DNA from: Ectocarpus siliculosus
Lineage: Eukaryota > Sar > Phaeophyceae > Ectocarpales > Ectocarpaceae
Direction: 5' to 3'
NCBI GenBank assembly: GCA_000310025.1
Contig: FN649750.1
Span: forward strand, 2,121,420-2,185,419
DNA: 64,000 nucleotides
The notes beneath the pieces were generated by a model. That model did no database searches. It was not told the origin of the DNA and saw only the letters and a list, made by a program, of their open reading frames with translations. A program made the position numbers and the translations under genes. Positions 43,656-56,568 of the stretch are shown piece after piece (positions within the stretch are counted from its first letter, which is position 1; the number at the start of each line of letters is the position of its first letter).

Positions 43656-46600
43656 AGCGTTCCCTACAGCAGCAGTTTCTGCGATCTCCGTCGTCGTGAC
43701 CTACCTGTGCTCATTCCCTAACAACGGACGCCAGTCAGTCGGTACAGCAGTGTGCGACAGCAGTACACAGAGGCGTGGCTGCAGCGTGCACCCACCAACG
43801 TTGGTCCCTTGGTTGCTACTGCCGGATGGCGTCTTCATGCTGCTTGACGATGGGATGCAGTTGCGGTGTGCGTACTCATCCGGAACACAAGGCATTCTGG
43901 ATGCGGTGGTATCCAATGACGACAGCTGGAAACATCGCAGTTGTTGTCTATCAGAGGACGAGGGGATACGAGCGGACCATCAAGATCAAGATTGGATCTT
44001 TCCGTCCTCTGAAATACTGCTCCATTTCCTACGTGTCATTCTACCGCCGATCGAAGGGTCGTTTGAAAATGTCCCGTCGGGCAAGGGGCGGGGTATAAGG
44101 GAAGCCGGAAGAAGAACAGCTGTTGGACCCGTAGTATCATCTGTGCGGTTCGAGGCTTTACTCAATCAATCACTCATGGACGTGCTGCTCCCTGACTTTT
44201 TTTTGTACCTCGTGCCGACTATTTTTCCGGTGGCGTCCAGAGGGGCCGGAGAGAGAGAATGCACGGCCGCTTGTTGTTGTTTGTATACTCCAGGATATAT
44301 GTGGTTGATGGTATATACATATGATAGCGGTTTTAGAACAACAGCAGGCAACCTCACTCGTCGCGGACGCCCAGCTGCTGCAGCTGTCCAGGCGATCGCG
44401 TGCACGGGATGTTGAAAATATACATACATACGTATACTCTATTGTATGCTGTACTTTCTCGGCGGGGGCAAACACACATAAAATTTTAAATATGGTACGC
44501 CCTACTGCGGTGGTGGACGAAATAACAAAATACCGTAGTACAATAATATCTGATTCATCATGATGACCACCCAGCCACCACCACCCAGCCAGCCAACACC
44601 TACGGAGCGTACGCAAGAAGAAGAGGATAATTTTTGGTACCCCCACAGGTAATACGTTGTGGAAAACGGTCGATGCCGGGCACGGCCCGCCCCCCCCCCA
44701 CCACCTCCGCAGGGAAGGTACATACAGCAGCTGTAGGGTCTTCTTTCCATCACACTCTACTTCATCATCATCATCATCTATCTGACAATAAATGACACGT
44801 ACACATACATAGATAGTCTACAGATGTACGGTCTCCACAAGAGATTGCACAAGTACGCATAAACTACCGAAGGCACCCGTGTAGTGAAGCAGCAGCAGCA
44901 GCCGTTTCGCATGATGAATGAATAATAGTACAAACAAACCTTTTTCTTTATATTTTTATACCGAGGGTAGACGACGACAGCATTGCCTGTCTCTCTGTCA
45001 TTGATTGAGCGTTTTTAGGGGCTCGCCGACCACAGCTAAATTGTAGCTGTGGAATGCATGCTTGCCACCCGTCACAGCAGGAAGAGTCTAACAACTCGTT
45101 TCTGCATCAATGGTACAGCAGTATACATATATATATATATACCAGTGCTGCTTTAGCTCTCATCTCGCGGTCGGCTGCTCTGACGATAGGGTACAGGTAG
45201 GTAGGAGTACTGTATACACATGGCGTTTTTATTGCTGTGTACAATCTATCTGTTGTTCGTCCGGTTTTTCTTGATGCGAACGCCACGCGCAAACAGCATA
45301 CATACCCGCAAGAGGTACAGCCCGCCGTACGAAGCGAAATCGCTTGTGTGGTGTGAGTGTGATGAGCCGGCAGGGAGTCCGAACAGACCTTCACAACACA
45401 GCCTGTCTCTGTGCAAGAAGAGGTGATTTTTTTGTATCGCCTCCCTTGCGCTATGTATGTTGTACAAGAGAAGTACATTGGTCCAGGTTGGTCTACGAAA
45501 GAAAAAAAAAAACGCGGTGCAACGTTGTCTCGGTTAATCCCTTGCGAAATCAACCGACCCCCCCGGCGGGCGGTGCCGAATCACGCTAGAAGCCGCTGCA
45601 GCAGCGGTATCCATGAGGAGTGCCAGGCCATGAGGGTGGGAGGGAGAATCAGAGCGAGAGAGGTGCGTTCCGTGTGACATATGCTATCCGCAGGCGCCTT
45701 GGCGAGAGAAGAAGCTTTTCGGCTGATCGGGGTCTGCGGGAGTACGTATTTTCAAGTACAGGTTGCTGGCTGCTGGCTGCTGCGTGGTTAGTGGGGTCGA
45801 TAGGAGGTGGTTGCACCTGCCCAACACACACAATTCTCGTTGGCTTCCCATCAAATGCTTTGGCTGTACGCACCCGCTGGCTGGGGCTCGTGGTAAGGGG
45901 TAGCACACTGTTGTACATCGATGCATAAAAACTGAAGATGTTGAGTGTTCCAGAGAGCAGTGGACCAGTACGTTGAAGGATGAACGGCGTTGGTTACTCC
46001 GTACACTGCTGTACAACTGGGGCTGTACCGCAGTAGCGGCCAGTGGTAAGGCTTAACCCTGCGTGATTGTAACAGCTCGTACAGCAGCGGATGTTGAGTG
46101 ACGAAATCTGCAGCAGTGTACTGCTAGAAAGATGAAAGGTTAGGTTTGGTGTGAGAACAACATGCGGAGTGTGCCCTGGACATTGAGAAACGGGAACAAA
46201 TACACCTTTTTGCATAGGCCAATGATTTACGGAGGTTCGGTTGGACCACCGGGTGTTTACCCGAATGCATACCACTACGTATCTACTTACATTTACCTTC
46301 GTCCAGCATGTAAAATGTGATATTTCGATATTTCGCTACCCCGGATCACGTAATTTTTCATGGAGGTCTGGTCTGCACGACTGGGTGGTGGATCCGAGGT
46401 GTAGATGCTGTGGTAGAACTAGCCCCCGCCTGTCGCATAGGATGTACAGCAGTATTGTGAGGTTGGAATCATCCCCTCCCTGCAAGGCCCACCAACCAAC
46501 GGCTCATCATATCCACCGTTCTACAAGAATTGCACCTTGAAGGGTTTGATGTCCTCACAGAAACTCTTCTTGGCCTTCGTTTTTCTTTCTGTTTCGTCAT

Positions 46601-46737
46601 GGGCGCATCGCATTTGAGTCGTCCGCATTGCCCCCCCAAAACAACATGCACCGTAAGGTTGCGAGTCTGTCAGCGCACCCCCATGCGGTGGGTTTTCTTT
46701 TTTCAACATTTTCGCCAATTTTCGCCATTTCATTTGC

Positions 46738-47791
46738 ATCGCACCCCTGTGCGATGACTCCGGACCGTGCGATGACTCCGGACACTGTGCGGAAATCGAA
46801 TAAAATCATTTGTTTTTGATAGATAACGCACACCCGTGTGCGATGACTCCAGTATCTTGTGCGGTCCTGATAAATCATGAAGGTGAATGAAAAATATCAA
46901 GGATTTCAACGCACACCTCTGTGCGATAACTCCGATATGTGCGGTACGGACACCTCAGTTGTGCTGCGGTTGCAGCTCCACACGCAACGTACACACACAC
47001 ACACGTGGACGTCAGTCAACCACAGCAGTTAGCCCGGCGGATGCTAGGTTTTCGAGAAAACACTTGTGCACATATGTACACACGCAATAAAAAGCTGCGA
47101 AATAAAACGCGGCGAAATACGAAATCCCGCGGGCGGAAAACAGGTAGCTTCCGCTGACGCTATGGATTCATTGCTAATCTATCTTAGACTCGTTTCCATT
47201 AGATAGAGACGGATTCGTTTTGTCATACAAATATTGTCATACAATATATGTATGTATATACTTCTATTAAGAAAAGAAAAAAACGTGATTTCCCGCTGTG
47301 GAGTTGTGCCTACACGCGACACACAGAGTCGCTTGGCAATCATGACGGAGGTTTCAAGCACGGTGGGTACCGCGATCTCAGGGGCTAGTGGTGGTGACCC
47401 TTCCTCGGCGGACGCGGTGAATAGTTTTGGTTGAATGGAAATGTTCAAGTTTAACTACCGATCCATCCAACGGAAATACCAACTTGGAAATACGAATGTG
47501 TTTCATTTCCTTCATACCTCCACGTGTGGCGTGCGACGATGACCTACCCATACAGCAGATCTATCATGCTAGCGCTGGCATGGTTGCAGGGGTGAAAGTT
47601 GCCCCGAAATCTCTGGCATTCAACTACATACTGTAAGTTGCGGGTCATCGCAACCCTGTGCGCTGACTCCGGATCATGTGCGGAAATCGAAATTGATCAT
47701 TGAGCCATAAAAAAAATTGCGTCGCACCCATTTACGATGACTGCGGACCGTGCGAAGACTCCGGACCGTGCGGTGACTTCGAACCTTACGG
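46738..47791 (+). repeat. Repeat family D: cluster of GTGCGATGACTCCGGA motifs
   Basis: The core TGTGCGATGACTCCGGACCG, or a close variant, occurs at about 46749-46790 (twice in tandem), 46838-46868, 46918-46944, 47656-47690 and 47722-47791 (three variants). It is often preceded by CGCACCCCTG and followed by GTGCGGAAATCGAA. Variants change ATGACT to CTGACT, AAGACT or ATAACT. A family C element separates the two halves. The last units end only about 115 bp before the MFS start codon. Confidence 0.65.
47163..47285 (+). repeat. Dispersed repeat family C, longest copy
   Basis: Contains GGATTCATTGCTAATCTATC, TTAGACTC, a 12-bp spacer, AGATAGAGACGGATTCGTTT, two GTCATACAA units, a TATGTATGTATATA stretch, and TTAAGAAAAGAAAAAAA. 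CTATCT and AGATAG are inverted around the spacer. Confidence 0.6.
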
Positions 47792-47905
47792 TACCACAAT
47801 CTGCATGTGCTGTAAATATCATCTCTGAACAGGGACAATTCGATCTGGGAGAGACAGGTTCGTCCTCGGAACCACTCCGTCCCCCCGGCGGACGAAACGT
47901 TATAG

Positions 47906-50900
47906 ATGGGGGAGATCAAGGGGCGCAAGGACGACGCTGCGGCGTCACCAGCATCGCACGGCATCAACATCGCCGACCAGAGGGGGGCACGACGGACTAG
48001 GCCATGGGATGAGGAATTCGGCACCCCTGCCGAGGACGAAGCGAAACCGGAGTACGAATGGAGCCGTGGTCGCGGCAACACTGCGGCGAGCTCGGCCCAC
48101 GCAAGAGGTTCCACTACCTTCGCTGTTCTTGACATCTACCACGACCTATCCGAAGGTGCACTTTACTCGTGTTTTTTTTGTCCCTTCTCGTTCCTTGGGT
48201 GCTTGGTCCTCTCTTTCCACCGTGCTCAGGCCTTGCCTGGCCTCTCTCTGCTTGGAGCCTGTGTAGCGTACGGGGGGAAGTGGAGCCAGCTGTGTGGTGG
48301 GGGTCACACCACTATACTACGGTCAGTGCCCGCACTTACGAACCCCAGCCTCGGCCTAAACTGGAGGGCGCTACCTGTATGGTTGCAAACACAAGACCGA
48401 CTTGGCCCTTTCTCTTCGCTTCATTGTAAATAGTAGTAAGAGGATTGAGTTGATTGCTGCCACCGGACCACGTGCGTCCCCTGTTGAAACATGTGCGTTG
48501 GCGGATCCCTAGGAGGCGGGGGGTAGGACAGCATTGATACTGACCGGGGCGTTTCGGTAAAGGGAATGGATGCGGAACGATTTGATTACCTTTGATCGAC
48601 TTACGGCTTCATTCCCCAGCGCAGATACTTGAGCCAATGAACTCCGTGTAGGTGCGGGGATTGAAATTTTACGGGGTGAACGATGGCCCGACCACTATCC
48701 GAGCATGATATTGTATGGAGTTCCACACTGTGTCTTCTGCCACACGGGGCCTCGTGTAGGTCAGGCCCAAAGCTTTGAACATGCAGGCTTTCCCGCGGTC
48801 TAGGCAGACGAGTCAGGCTACAACATCAAGGCATCCCTTGATGGCGCCATTGCATCTCTTGCTGGCGCCCAGTTGAGGGGCAAGATCGTCATGCGCGGCC
48901 CCAATCCCAGCAGTCTTTTAGCAGATGGCGGGGCATCCGTCTTCTCGTGGATTTTGTCATGCCTCTTCCAGCGTAACCGTCTGCCACTGTCGTATTTTTT
49001 AATGCAGGAACGGGCAGATCGACGGACAGATCGAATGCCGACCCTCCCGGCAGGTATCGGGTGCTCGCGATACACGCGTCTGCGGTGGTGCTGGGCCTGG
49101 CGACGTGGTTCAGCGCGACGGCGGTCAGGTGATCATACCAAGCGTTTCGCACCCTCCAGCTCATTTCGTTTATTTCTGAGCGGGCATCGCAGCTTTTGCC
49201 TACCCTTTGGCCTTCGTCCGAAGATCTACCACCTGTTCGTGTCTGCAGAGGCGCGCAATGTGCATGCATGGCCCTTTCTCGGTTCCTCCGCGGGGGTTGA
49301 AACGGAGCAGCTATGAGGTCTCCACTTGGATGTGCAACATGCATAGCCCCGTCTAGGTTTTTCCCGGGGGGGTTGAAACGAAATTTTATTTGGTTTCCAC
49401 TTTTGCGCTTATCCCCCCGAAGAGAGTCGGTACTTCAGCGTGAAAGGGCCGCCACACGGCCGCCCCCGCCATATGTTGTTGCTGTTCTCTTGGCGTAAGA
49501 AACCGTGCTTCTGGCCTCCATGCAGTACCTCCCCTTCGTACTTACCGTTTCAGGCAACGAACCAATTCTTTTCCGCCTCAGGCTATGCATTGGTTGTTTC
49601 ACCCGGTTCTCCTTTATTCGGCGATTTTCTGTCGGTTGCTTGATTTAGAACGCTTGATTTGCTCGACTCCCTCTCTGTTTGTTCGTCCATCTCGAGAGGG
49701 AGAACTCTGTGCCTTCGTTTTCTTTGTCTGTGCGAAGTCGAGCACTTCTCACGCTTTTCTGTTGCCCCCCCTTCGCGGCGTGCGATAACGTGAATGTTGC
49801 GGCCCAATCAGTACCCAGCTCAAGGAACGCTGGGGCATCGGAGACACAGCCTCGGGCCTGCTGACAAGCTCCGTCAACATCGGTAGGTTCCCGTCATCAT
49901 CCGCGAGGATTGACTGGCGCTTGTGGCATAGTTGCGGGACGCGCGAGTCCGCGTTGCGCCTTTGATCTTGTGAAGCTGTACACTCGTAAATGAGGAGCAA
50001 GAGAAAGGACGGCGAGATAACATCTTTATTGTTTGTGCCGTTTCGTGCGGAACACGAAGAGGCACATGACACAAACGCCTCCCTTTTGGGTATACCATGT
50101 CGCCTATTGCCCATCGAATGAATGCTTGGGGAAACCCTGCCGCTTTCGAAGTGTCGTGTTTGAGCGAGTCACCTATCACTGCCAAACCACAACAGCGCAA
50201 ATTGGAAAGCAAGGGTGACAGTCACTCGCACGACTACACTGTTTTGAATGTGGTCACGTTGCAGCTGCACAACACTGAAGGGACGCGAAGTAGGCCAAGG
50301 ACAGGCATCCGAAACATGACACGACCACCAAACTGTCTCTGTTGAGCTTGGTACGGGCACAGCAGTATCCGGATGAGCTACTCGTCCGTTCCTCCTTTGC
50401 CTTTTTTCACGGGCAAGAGCGGGATTTGCGTGGTGTTTGTTGCAACCATGATGGAACACACACATTTACTCGCTCGCGACCCTCCCATACGAATCCGTTC
50501 TTGGTCCACCAGTATCAACCGTTAGTAACGTCATCTTGATGTTTTTGCATTTGTCTCTCTCGTCGCGAACGCCAACCTCACACCCGACGTGAACCCGACG
50601 ATGAAAACCCCACTCGATTCTCCAACAGATGCACTCGTACAATTTCCTACGGGGTGAAATTCCTTCTTTTTTTCTGTGTCCGCGATGTGGTTGAATCTCA
50701 ACCCGCTGCCCGCCGAGGCGCCCCCATACATTTTTTCGTTAGTATCTGATCTACTTTCTCACCGCAGCTCGCATCCACGCTGTGGTGAGCGTAAACCCCC
50801 CTGCCCTCTCGCGCGCCTGGCCCTTCGGAACGAACTCCCTTTAGGTTTCGTGGTCGGCGCCGTGCTGCAGGCCGTCCTCAACATGGCAGACCTGGTTAGA

Positions 50901-52161
50901 CCGCAGGTGTTGTACTTCGCGGGGTGCGTGGGGGCCGCAGGCTGGAACGCTTTGTTGGCGGCTCCTGTCAATTTCCCGTAAGTTCCTGTTTTGCCATCCG
51001 TTTGTCGAACCAATTGCTTACATCTGCGACTTGTTCTTGGGGTGGTAGCGCTGGGGAGAGAGGTCGTCTCTTGTGCGTCGATGCCCTGCTGCACGTCGAT
51101 GGGTGATGTATTGTGAGGGCATGCGTATGTATGCAGGACAAGGGCTAGTAGATACGGTATTTTTGTCGTGATTCTCCTTGTCTGCAACTCTTCCTGTCCT
51201 TCCCTCCCCCCGTCGGTATGTCTCTCCGCCCCTTTCCGCGCCCTCCTTGTGCACTCCTTGTGTCTAACTCGCGCATCTTGTTGCGCCCGCTTGAAACGAA
51301 CAACGCCGCGTGCACGAGCAGTGTGGCGGTCATTCTGCGGTTCCTGACGGGCGCGTCGCTGTCCTTGGTGTACCCTCCGTCTCTCAAGGTGCACTGAGAC
51401 GGCCGCTGCTGCACAGGGCAAAAACAGTCAATTCAAGCCCCAACAACCCGAAGTTGTAAATCGTTGAAGTGCCGTGGTGGGGTCGCGCCTTTCTCTAGGA
51501 ACGAAACGGGCCAAAATATTTTGCCCGCGCATTCGCCCGGGACTCGTAAATCCCAGCACTACGTCGCCTGTGCGCAGAAACCCCAGCGTCTGGGGCAGTA
51601 ACACTCCCACGCTGATTCTTTCCCAAAAACAGGCGAAGCGTCGAGATCTGCTGGTGTTTTGTCGTTTCCGAGGTGTGTAGCTTTCGGCGGTCACCTTTTC
51701 TGCCTTTCTGGGATCACCTCTGTTTCGCTCTAGTGACTTTTTCGCCCTTGCGATCTCGCTCAAAACCCCGCCAGTTCGGCGCTTCTGCTACCAGTGGGTG
51801 GGGTGCGCCCTTTCTGTCGGGCGCACTTTTTGCGGCAAAACTTGCGAAGCACACGCCCACATTCGCCACGTTACGACGAAAACACTCTCATTCGTGCTTC
51901 TCTTTCCCACTCTTCCGAAAACACGCTGTGGTCCGCACGAATCAGTTGATATCTACGTGGTTCAAGTACGGCAGGGGCGTTGCTCTGGGCACCATCATAG
52001 GGGGCTTGTCGCTTGGGTCTGCGCTCCCCCACTTGATCGTCGGCGCGGGAGGCGTCGGCGATCGCTGGCGCATTGTTACGGTGAGAGAAAGAGAGGGGGG
52101 GGGGGGGTCGTATGGCACTCGTGCTGCGTGTACAACAGTTCCGTCGAGAGAGAGAGAGAGT

Positions 52162-52229
<68 letters not shown>

Positions 52230-55200
52230 CAGACAGAGACAGGGAGATAGGGAGATAGGGAGAGACAGGGAGAGAGAGAGAAAGGCAAAGGAAGAGACAC
52301 GACGCCTTCTCGCTTTTCATCGACGAAACCTGTCTTGAGTTAACACAGAACTCGTCACCCGATATCTGGGTCGTTTGGACGAATTTCGGGGTGTTGCATT
52401 TCATGCTTTTGTCATCGTATCAGCAGGGTGCTCTCAGCAGGGTGCTCCGCACCCCGCGAAATAGGACAGAGGCGTGTACCGCATATCTCGTGATATCAGG
52501 TACCACACGACATGTACAACAGGCAGCTAGATAGGTTCGTGCGCTTTCAGAAAACAGTTCCTCACACAACTCGCTCTATCCCAACCACCGTACTACCTAA
52601 CATCTCCAGTCCCGATCCGCACTTGGTGTATATCCCGAACCAGTCGTATCGGGGTTGGGGGCTTCGATCTCTGCAACCGAACTGGTACTTAAAAGCATCC
52701 CCACGCTCGGTAGAGCTTGGGTCTCTATCTCTATCGTAAGGCGTTCTCGTTCGCGTGCCCCCTTGGACCCGCTTGGATCCCAGCGATGGCTTGCAAACGC
52801 GTGTCCTCCTTCGCGAGTTTCGACGTTCCGCAGCTCTCACTTGCCCCGTTCAACGCCGCCTCCCGGCTATTCCCATCACCCACACACCCCTTCCGCCTCT
52901 TTCCACCTGCTACCGAACCCCACCGCAACACCAAACAGTACTCGACTTCGATACTGGCGCTGATATCGGGAGTCATGGTCCTTGCTTTCGTACCAACAGG
53001 TAACGCAGCCTGCTCTACAAATAGGGTTGACGTACGGTAGTACTGGTGCAGTGGCCATGAAGGTGTTATAAGTCCACCCACCCGGTGGTGCGTGTTCGAG
53101 AGGTTGTTTATTTGTTCTCGCCGGAGAAGGACCAGCGCTTTGCTGGGGGCAGAGCGTACCCGATGTCTTGGTATAAGATCCTCCTGATTCTCACCCTACA
53201 ATCAGGAATGCTCCAACGTGACGGAAAACGCCTATTCATCCCCATATTCCCCTGCACATCATTCACCGCTCCTATTGCACTCAGGGCCGTTTCCTTTTTC
53301 GAAGGCCAAGTTCAGCCTGCAGACCATTCCGCGGCTGGCTGGAAATCGCGGGGTCGTGCTCGCCACGTTGGCATACTGCGCGTGAGTGAACCGCTCTTTT
53401 TTCTTTGCGTGCGCACGGTGCTCAAGCAAATAGGACAGCGTGGCTGTAGGTGGCTCGGCAGAGAGTTAGCACCGACCGCCCTAACCTGCTGCCAAATGAA
53501 CAGGCCGCCGGTCTGTTGCAGGACTCACACCAATGTTTTTGTGCTTGCGTTCTTGTCGCACCTCCCTGTAGACGGATATTCTTTTTCAAAACCGGCACCA
53601 CTGGAGACAAGTCACTTGAGACCATGACAAACACAAAACATGTCGCGGCTACATACGGTTCCAGTGGCAGTCCACTCACATGAAAATAATGGCAACTGCA
53701 AAACTGGCAGGTTGAAACGTCTCGACTGCGTCAAAATCTAGGGTCCTTGTGCCGTTCGGGTATATCTCGCCCACTCGAGGCAATCACCGCGCGAACACAA
53801 AGCAAAGGTCAAAATGCTAAAGTTTTTCTTGCCATGTTGTATAAACAGGCACATGTGGGAGCTGTACGGCCTCTGGACCTGGTTCCTGTCTCTCTACACG
53901 GACTACCTGGAGGTGCAAGAAGAGGACGGCCTGGGCGGGGGTACGGACGACCTCTCGAGGAAGCGTCTGGCGAGCCTGGTCACTTTCGGTGTCGTCGGCA
54001 TCGGCGGCATCGGTTGCCTCTTCATCGGGTGGATAGGTGAGAGCTCCATCGACCGCCGGCCGCGCGTTTTTCGTCGCTTGGGTGCGTGAGGCTTCTTCTT
54101 CCGCTGGTTTCGGTCTATTTTGCCACGTCCTGCACTGCTTGTGGGGTATCTGTTGCTCCTTGGTCTTTTCTTGGTCGCATTCGTACACGCGACAAATCGG
54201 GATGAGAAATAGGGGGCGCAAATGTTGGTGTAGGACTCCTCGCGGCTGGTTCGCACGATCCGTACCCCGCACCAGCAAAAGTCTAGTTGTTGCCGGCTAC
54301 GCCGTCGCCATCATGGTCGCCGTCGTATGTTAATATCCCCTCCAGGTTGCGAGCAGCGAGCGCACGTATTCCGAGACCGCGCCGCCCTGGTCGACAATAG
54401 AAAATCCAATTTCACCAACCTACAAAATCGTGATGGGCACTGTGCGTCAGGAGAGTTGCAGAAATACGCCAATAAGTACGAGGCAGGCGTACCTGGTTCA
54501 AGATCGCGCAAGGGGAGTACAGAACACTAGCCCGTGGAACAATACACAAAGTTTGACGTGTCAAACCCCAAAACTAACAGAACATGAACACCCCGCCCTT
54601 CTCACCACACGCCCCGCCACAAACGTCCCTGCCGCAGCGGACGCCAAAATCGGTCGGTGTAACGCATCCATCACTGCCTTGGCTGTCTCGGGATCGTGCG
54701 CCGCCGCTTACGGACCGTTGTCCGGGGCCGGAGCTCCCCAGGGTTTGCTGATCCCCCTTGCTTTGCTGTGGGGCTCGGCCGCTGTGGCGGTGAGCTCTCC
54801 TTTTTTTTGTGGTGCGCTTTCCTTGTCGTTTGCCACTTGATTGGGTGCGTTGTGCGCATGTCGAAAGCGAGCGTTGTGCGCGGCATGCGCGCGATCGTTG
54901 CAACCGATGACGGGCGTACAGATACAAACGTCATAGGCATACCTTTGTTGAGGTTCTCTTCCCCCCGAGGGTTAAATAGCTTCACCCAAAACAGATGTAT
55001 GTGTGTGTTTGTTTGTTGTATCGAACGCCCTCCCGGACTGACCAATGTGTGTGTGTGCGTGTGTGGTCCCATTTCAGATGAGCCACAAGATTTGTTTGTT
55101 GGTGTCATCCCCGTGGAACCTTCGACTCTGCCGACCGAAAACGCCTGGCATTTGTTTCTTCTGTACTTGTCTTGGAATTAACGGGGAGAAAGTTATCCGT

Positions 55201-56568
55201 GCGGCCGAACGAACCCATGTGCAACACCCCCGTAAACTGCAACGCGTTGAAACTGATCGCCCGCCCGCCCTTCGTGGGCGCACGCGCCACACCACACCGC
55301 AGGAGTCGGCCCAGTTTAGCGCCATGGCCACCGAGCTTTCGGACCAGGACACTGTCGGCACGGCTCTCACACTGCAAATGGCGCTCGGGTTTACCGTCAC
55401 TGTTGTCGGCATCTTTGCCATCCCCCTGGTGGAGGTGAGGTAACCAGCGTTTCCGCGTTGGTGGGTTCCGAGCACACACCTTTTGGGCATATGAATGTTT
55501 TGGAAAGACGAATTCGGTGCCACCCCGTTAGAACTCGAGATTGAAAGCTCAGGTTGCAACAATGTGTAACCATGAACGAAGGGTTGGTGATGCCCTGTAA
55601 TGTAGGAATCCCTGATTAATGCCACCAATGCCGGAAAGTCGTTGGCAACGCACAGACCCCGGGTACGATGGTCAAGTGTTCGAGTGAAGACTGGCAGCTC
55701 ACACGTGTTTTTGGCGGATCTGATGTTAACTGAGCTTCAGTGGCTGTCGCTGTCTTCGAGCTGCAAACCGAGGCGGGCGCCGTTGTTGTTTTCACATTTG
55801 AGCAAGATCTAGTCTGACCCCTCTCGAGTGTCTCCTGTTATGTACAAAAATATCGAAGGCAAAGAAATAGTTTGCTTCCCTGGCCACGAGCTATCCCATT
55901 GGTGATACAACACGAAGCCGAAAGGACCCGGACCAGTCCCGCGACTAGCAAATAGGGAAAATTCCAAGAGTTGGTCACATCAGACACTGATATCGCTGCC
56001 GATGTGTTTGCCAGCCCGCTGGTCGAGGCGAGCGGAGAGTTTCGAAACGTTTTAGGCAACCTATCTCCGTATGCTCCCGGACTTCACGCACGGTGCATTA
56101 CTGCGACTTCGGAATAAGCAGCGCGCTTGATGAAGAGTCGATGTACCCCCCAGTGTAATGCCATGGAACCGAAATCGATTAAGTCTGCCAAATATGGTCA
56201 TGCACCACCGTGTGCACATATTGAAGAGCGAGAGTCGACCCCTTCGATTGGCCAATCAGCAAACTGCGGGCACCTTTTCTATTAGACTTTGGGATGCATG
56301 GTTCAGCCTTTTTGTGCTGTGCCTCCGCTCTCCTTGGCAGATGATCTAAAGACTAATAGTCTATGACCATTCGGCCATTTGGGCTATGATTTATTGCGAA
56401 TCAAACCTAAAGAGTATTCGGGCGGGTGTATTTCCGTTTTTCCAGGAGGCGACCTCGTGGGGATGGACGACGGTGTTTCTCGTACCGGGACCCGTGCTCG
56501 GAATCGGCCTTATCATGGCCCTCAAGCTTTCCCCCTGCGCGGCCAAGATGAGCAACGGCAAGGGCTAG
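47906..56568 (+). CDS. Major facilitator superfamily transporter, 12 exons, 509 aa
   Basis: Exons: 47906-48155, 49008-49128, 49812-49882, 50845-50977, 51322-51388, 51946-52080, 52939-52999, 53285-53381, 53849-54036, 54638-54789, 55303-55434, 56446-56568. The sum is 1,530 nt and phases agree at every junction. A soluble N-terminal tail of about 96 residues precedes twelve membrane segments. Landmarks: VLGLATWFSATAV (TM1), RWGIGDTASGLLTSSVNIGF, VILRFLTGASLSLVYPPSLK (TM4), WFKYGRGVALGTIIGGLSLG then SALPHLI, central loop GPFPFSKAKFSLQ, AYCAHMWELYGLWTWF (TM7), IADAKIGRCNASITALAVSG, ESAQFSAMATELS, VGTALTLQMALGF (TM11). This matches a widespread, mainly bacterial MFS_1 group whose substrate is usually unassigned. 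An open block at 48804-48976 was left out because it breaks the phase. It is a plasma-membrane or organelle transporter; the substrate is unknown. Confidence 0.85.
52086..52290 (+). repeat. GA microsatellite in an MFS intron
   Basis: About 40 nearly pure GA dinucleotides from 52150 to 52230, flanked by GAGAGAAA- and ACAGAGACAGGGAGATAGGG-type imperfect repeats. It starts right after the donor of the exon ending at 52080. This is a likely polymorphic marker. Confidence 0.85.

Larger units (their letters stand above)
43656..47905. other. Intergenic region upstream of the MFS gene, repeat-rich
   Basis: No exon with clear borders was accepted. It contains CATCATCAT (44761-44776), an AT dinucleotide run (45124-45141), the family D motif cluster (46738-47791) and a full family C copy (47163-47285). 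One plus-strand frame of 261 codons (43630-44415) starts at TTG and has no motifs. One minus-strand segment near 43703-43920 has acceptor- and donor-like ends but fits no neighbour. The last 100 bp should include the MFS promoter or 5' untranslated region. Confidence 0.45.

Noticed and set aside
43630-44415. Plus-strand frame of 261 codons
   Set aside because: It begins at TTG, lacks recognisable motifs, and overlaps the start region of the small minus-strand membrane protein. It is possible, but not supportable.
46738-47791. Family D motifs as a CRISPR array
   Set aside because: Spacing is irregular, units vary, no cas-like genes are present, and the context is eukaryotic nuclear DNA.
48804-49060. 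Open block reading DESGYNIKASLDGAIASLAG as an extra MFS exon
   Set aside because: It is open and in phase with the first MFS exon, but continuing it leads into the wrong frame for TM1. Leaving it out gives a total of exactly 510 codons with all phases matched.
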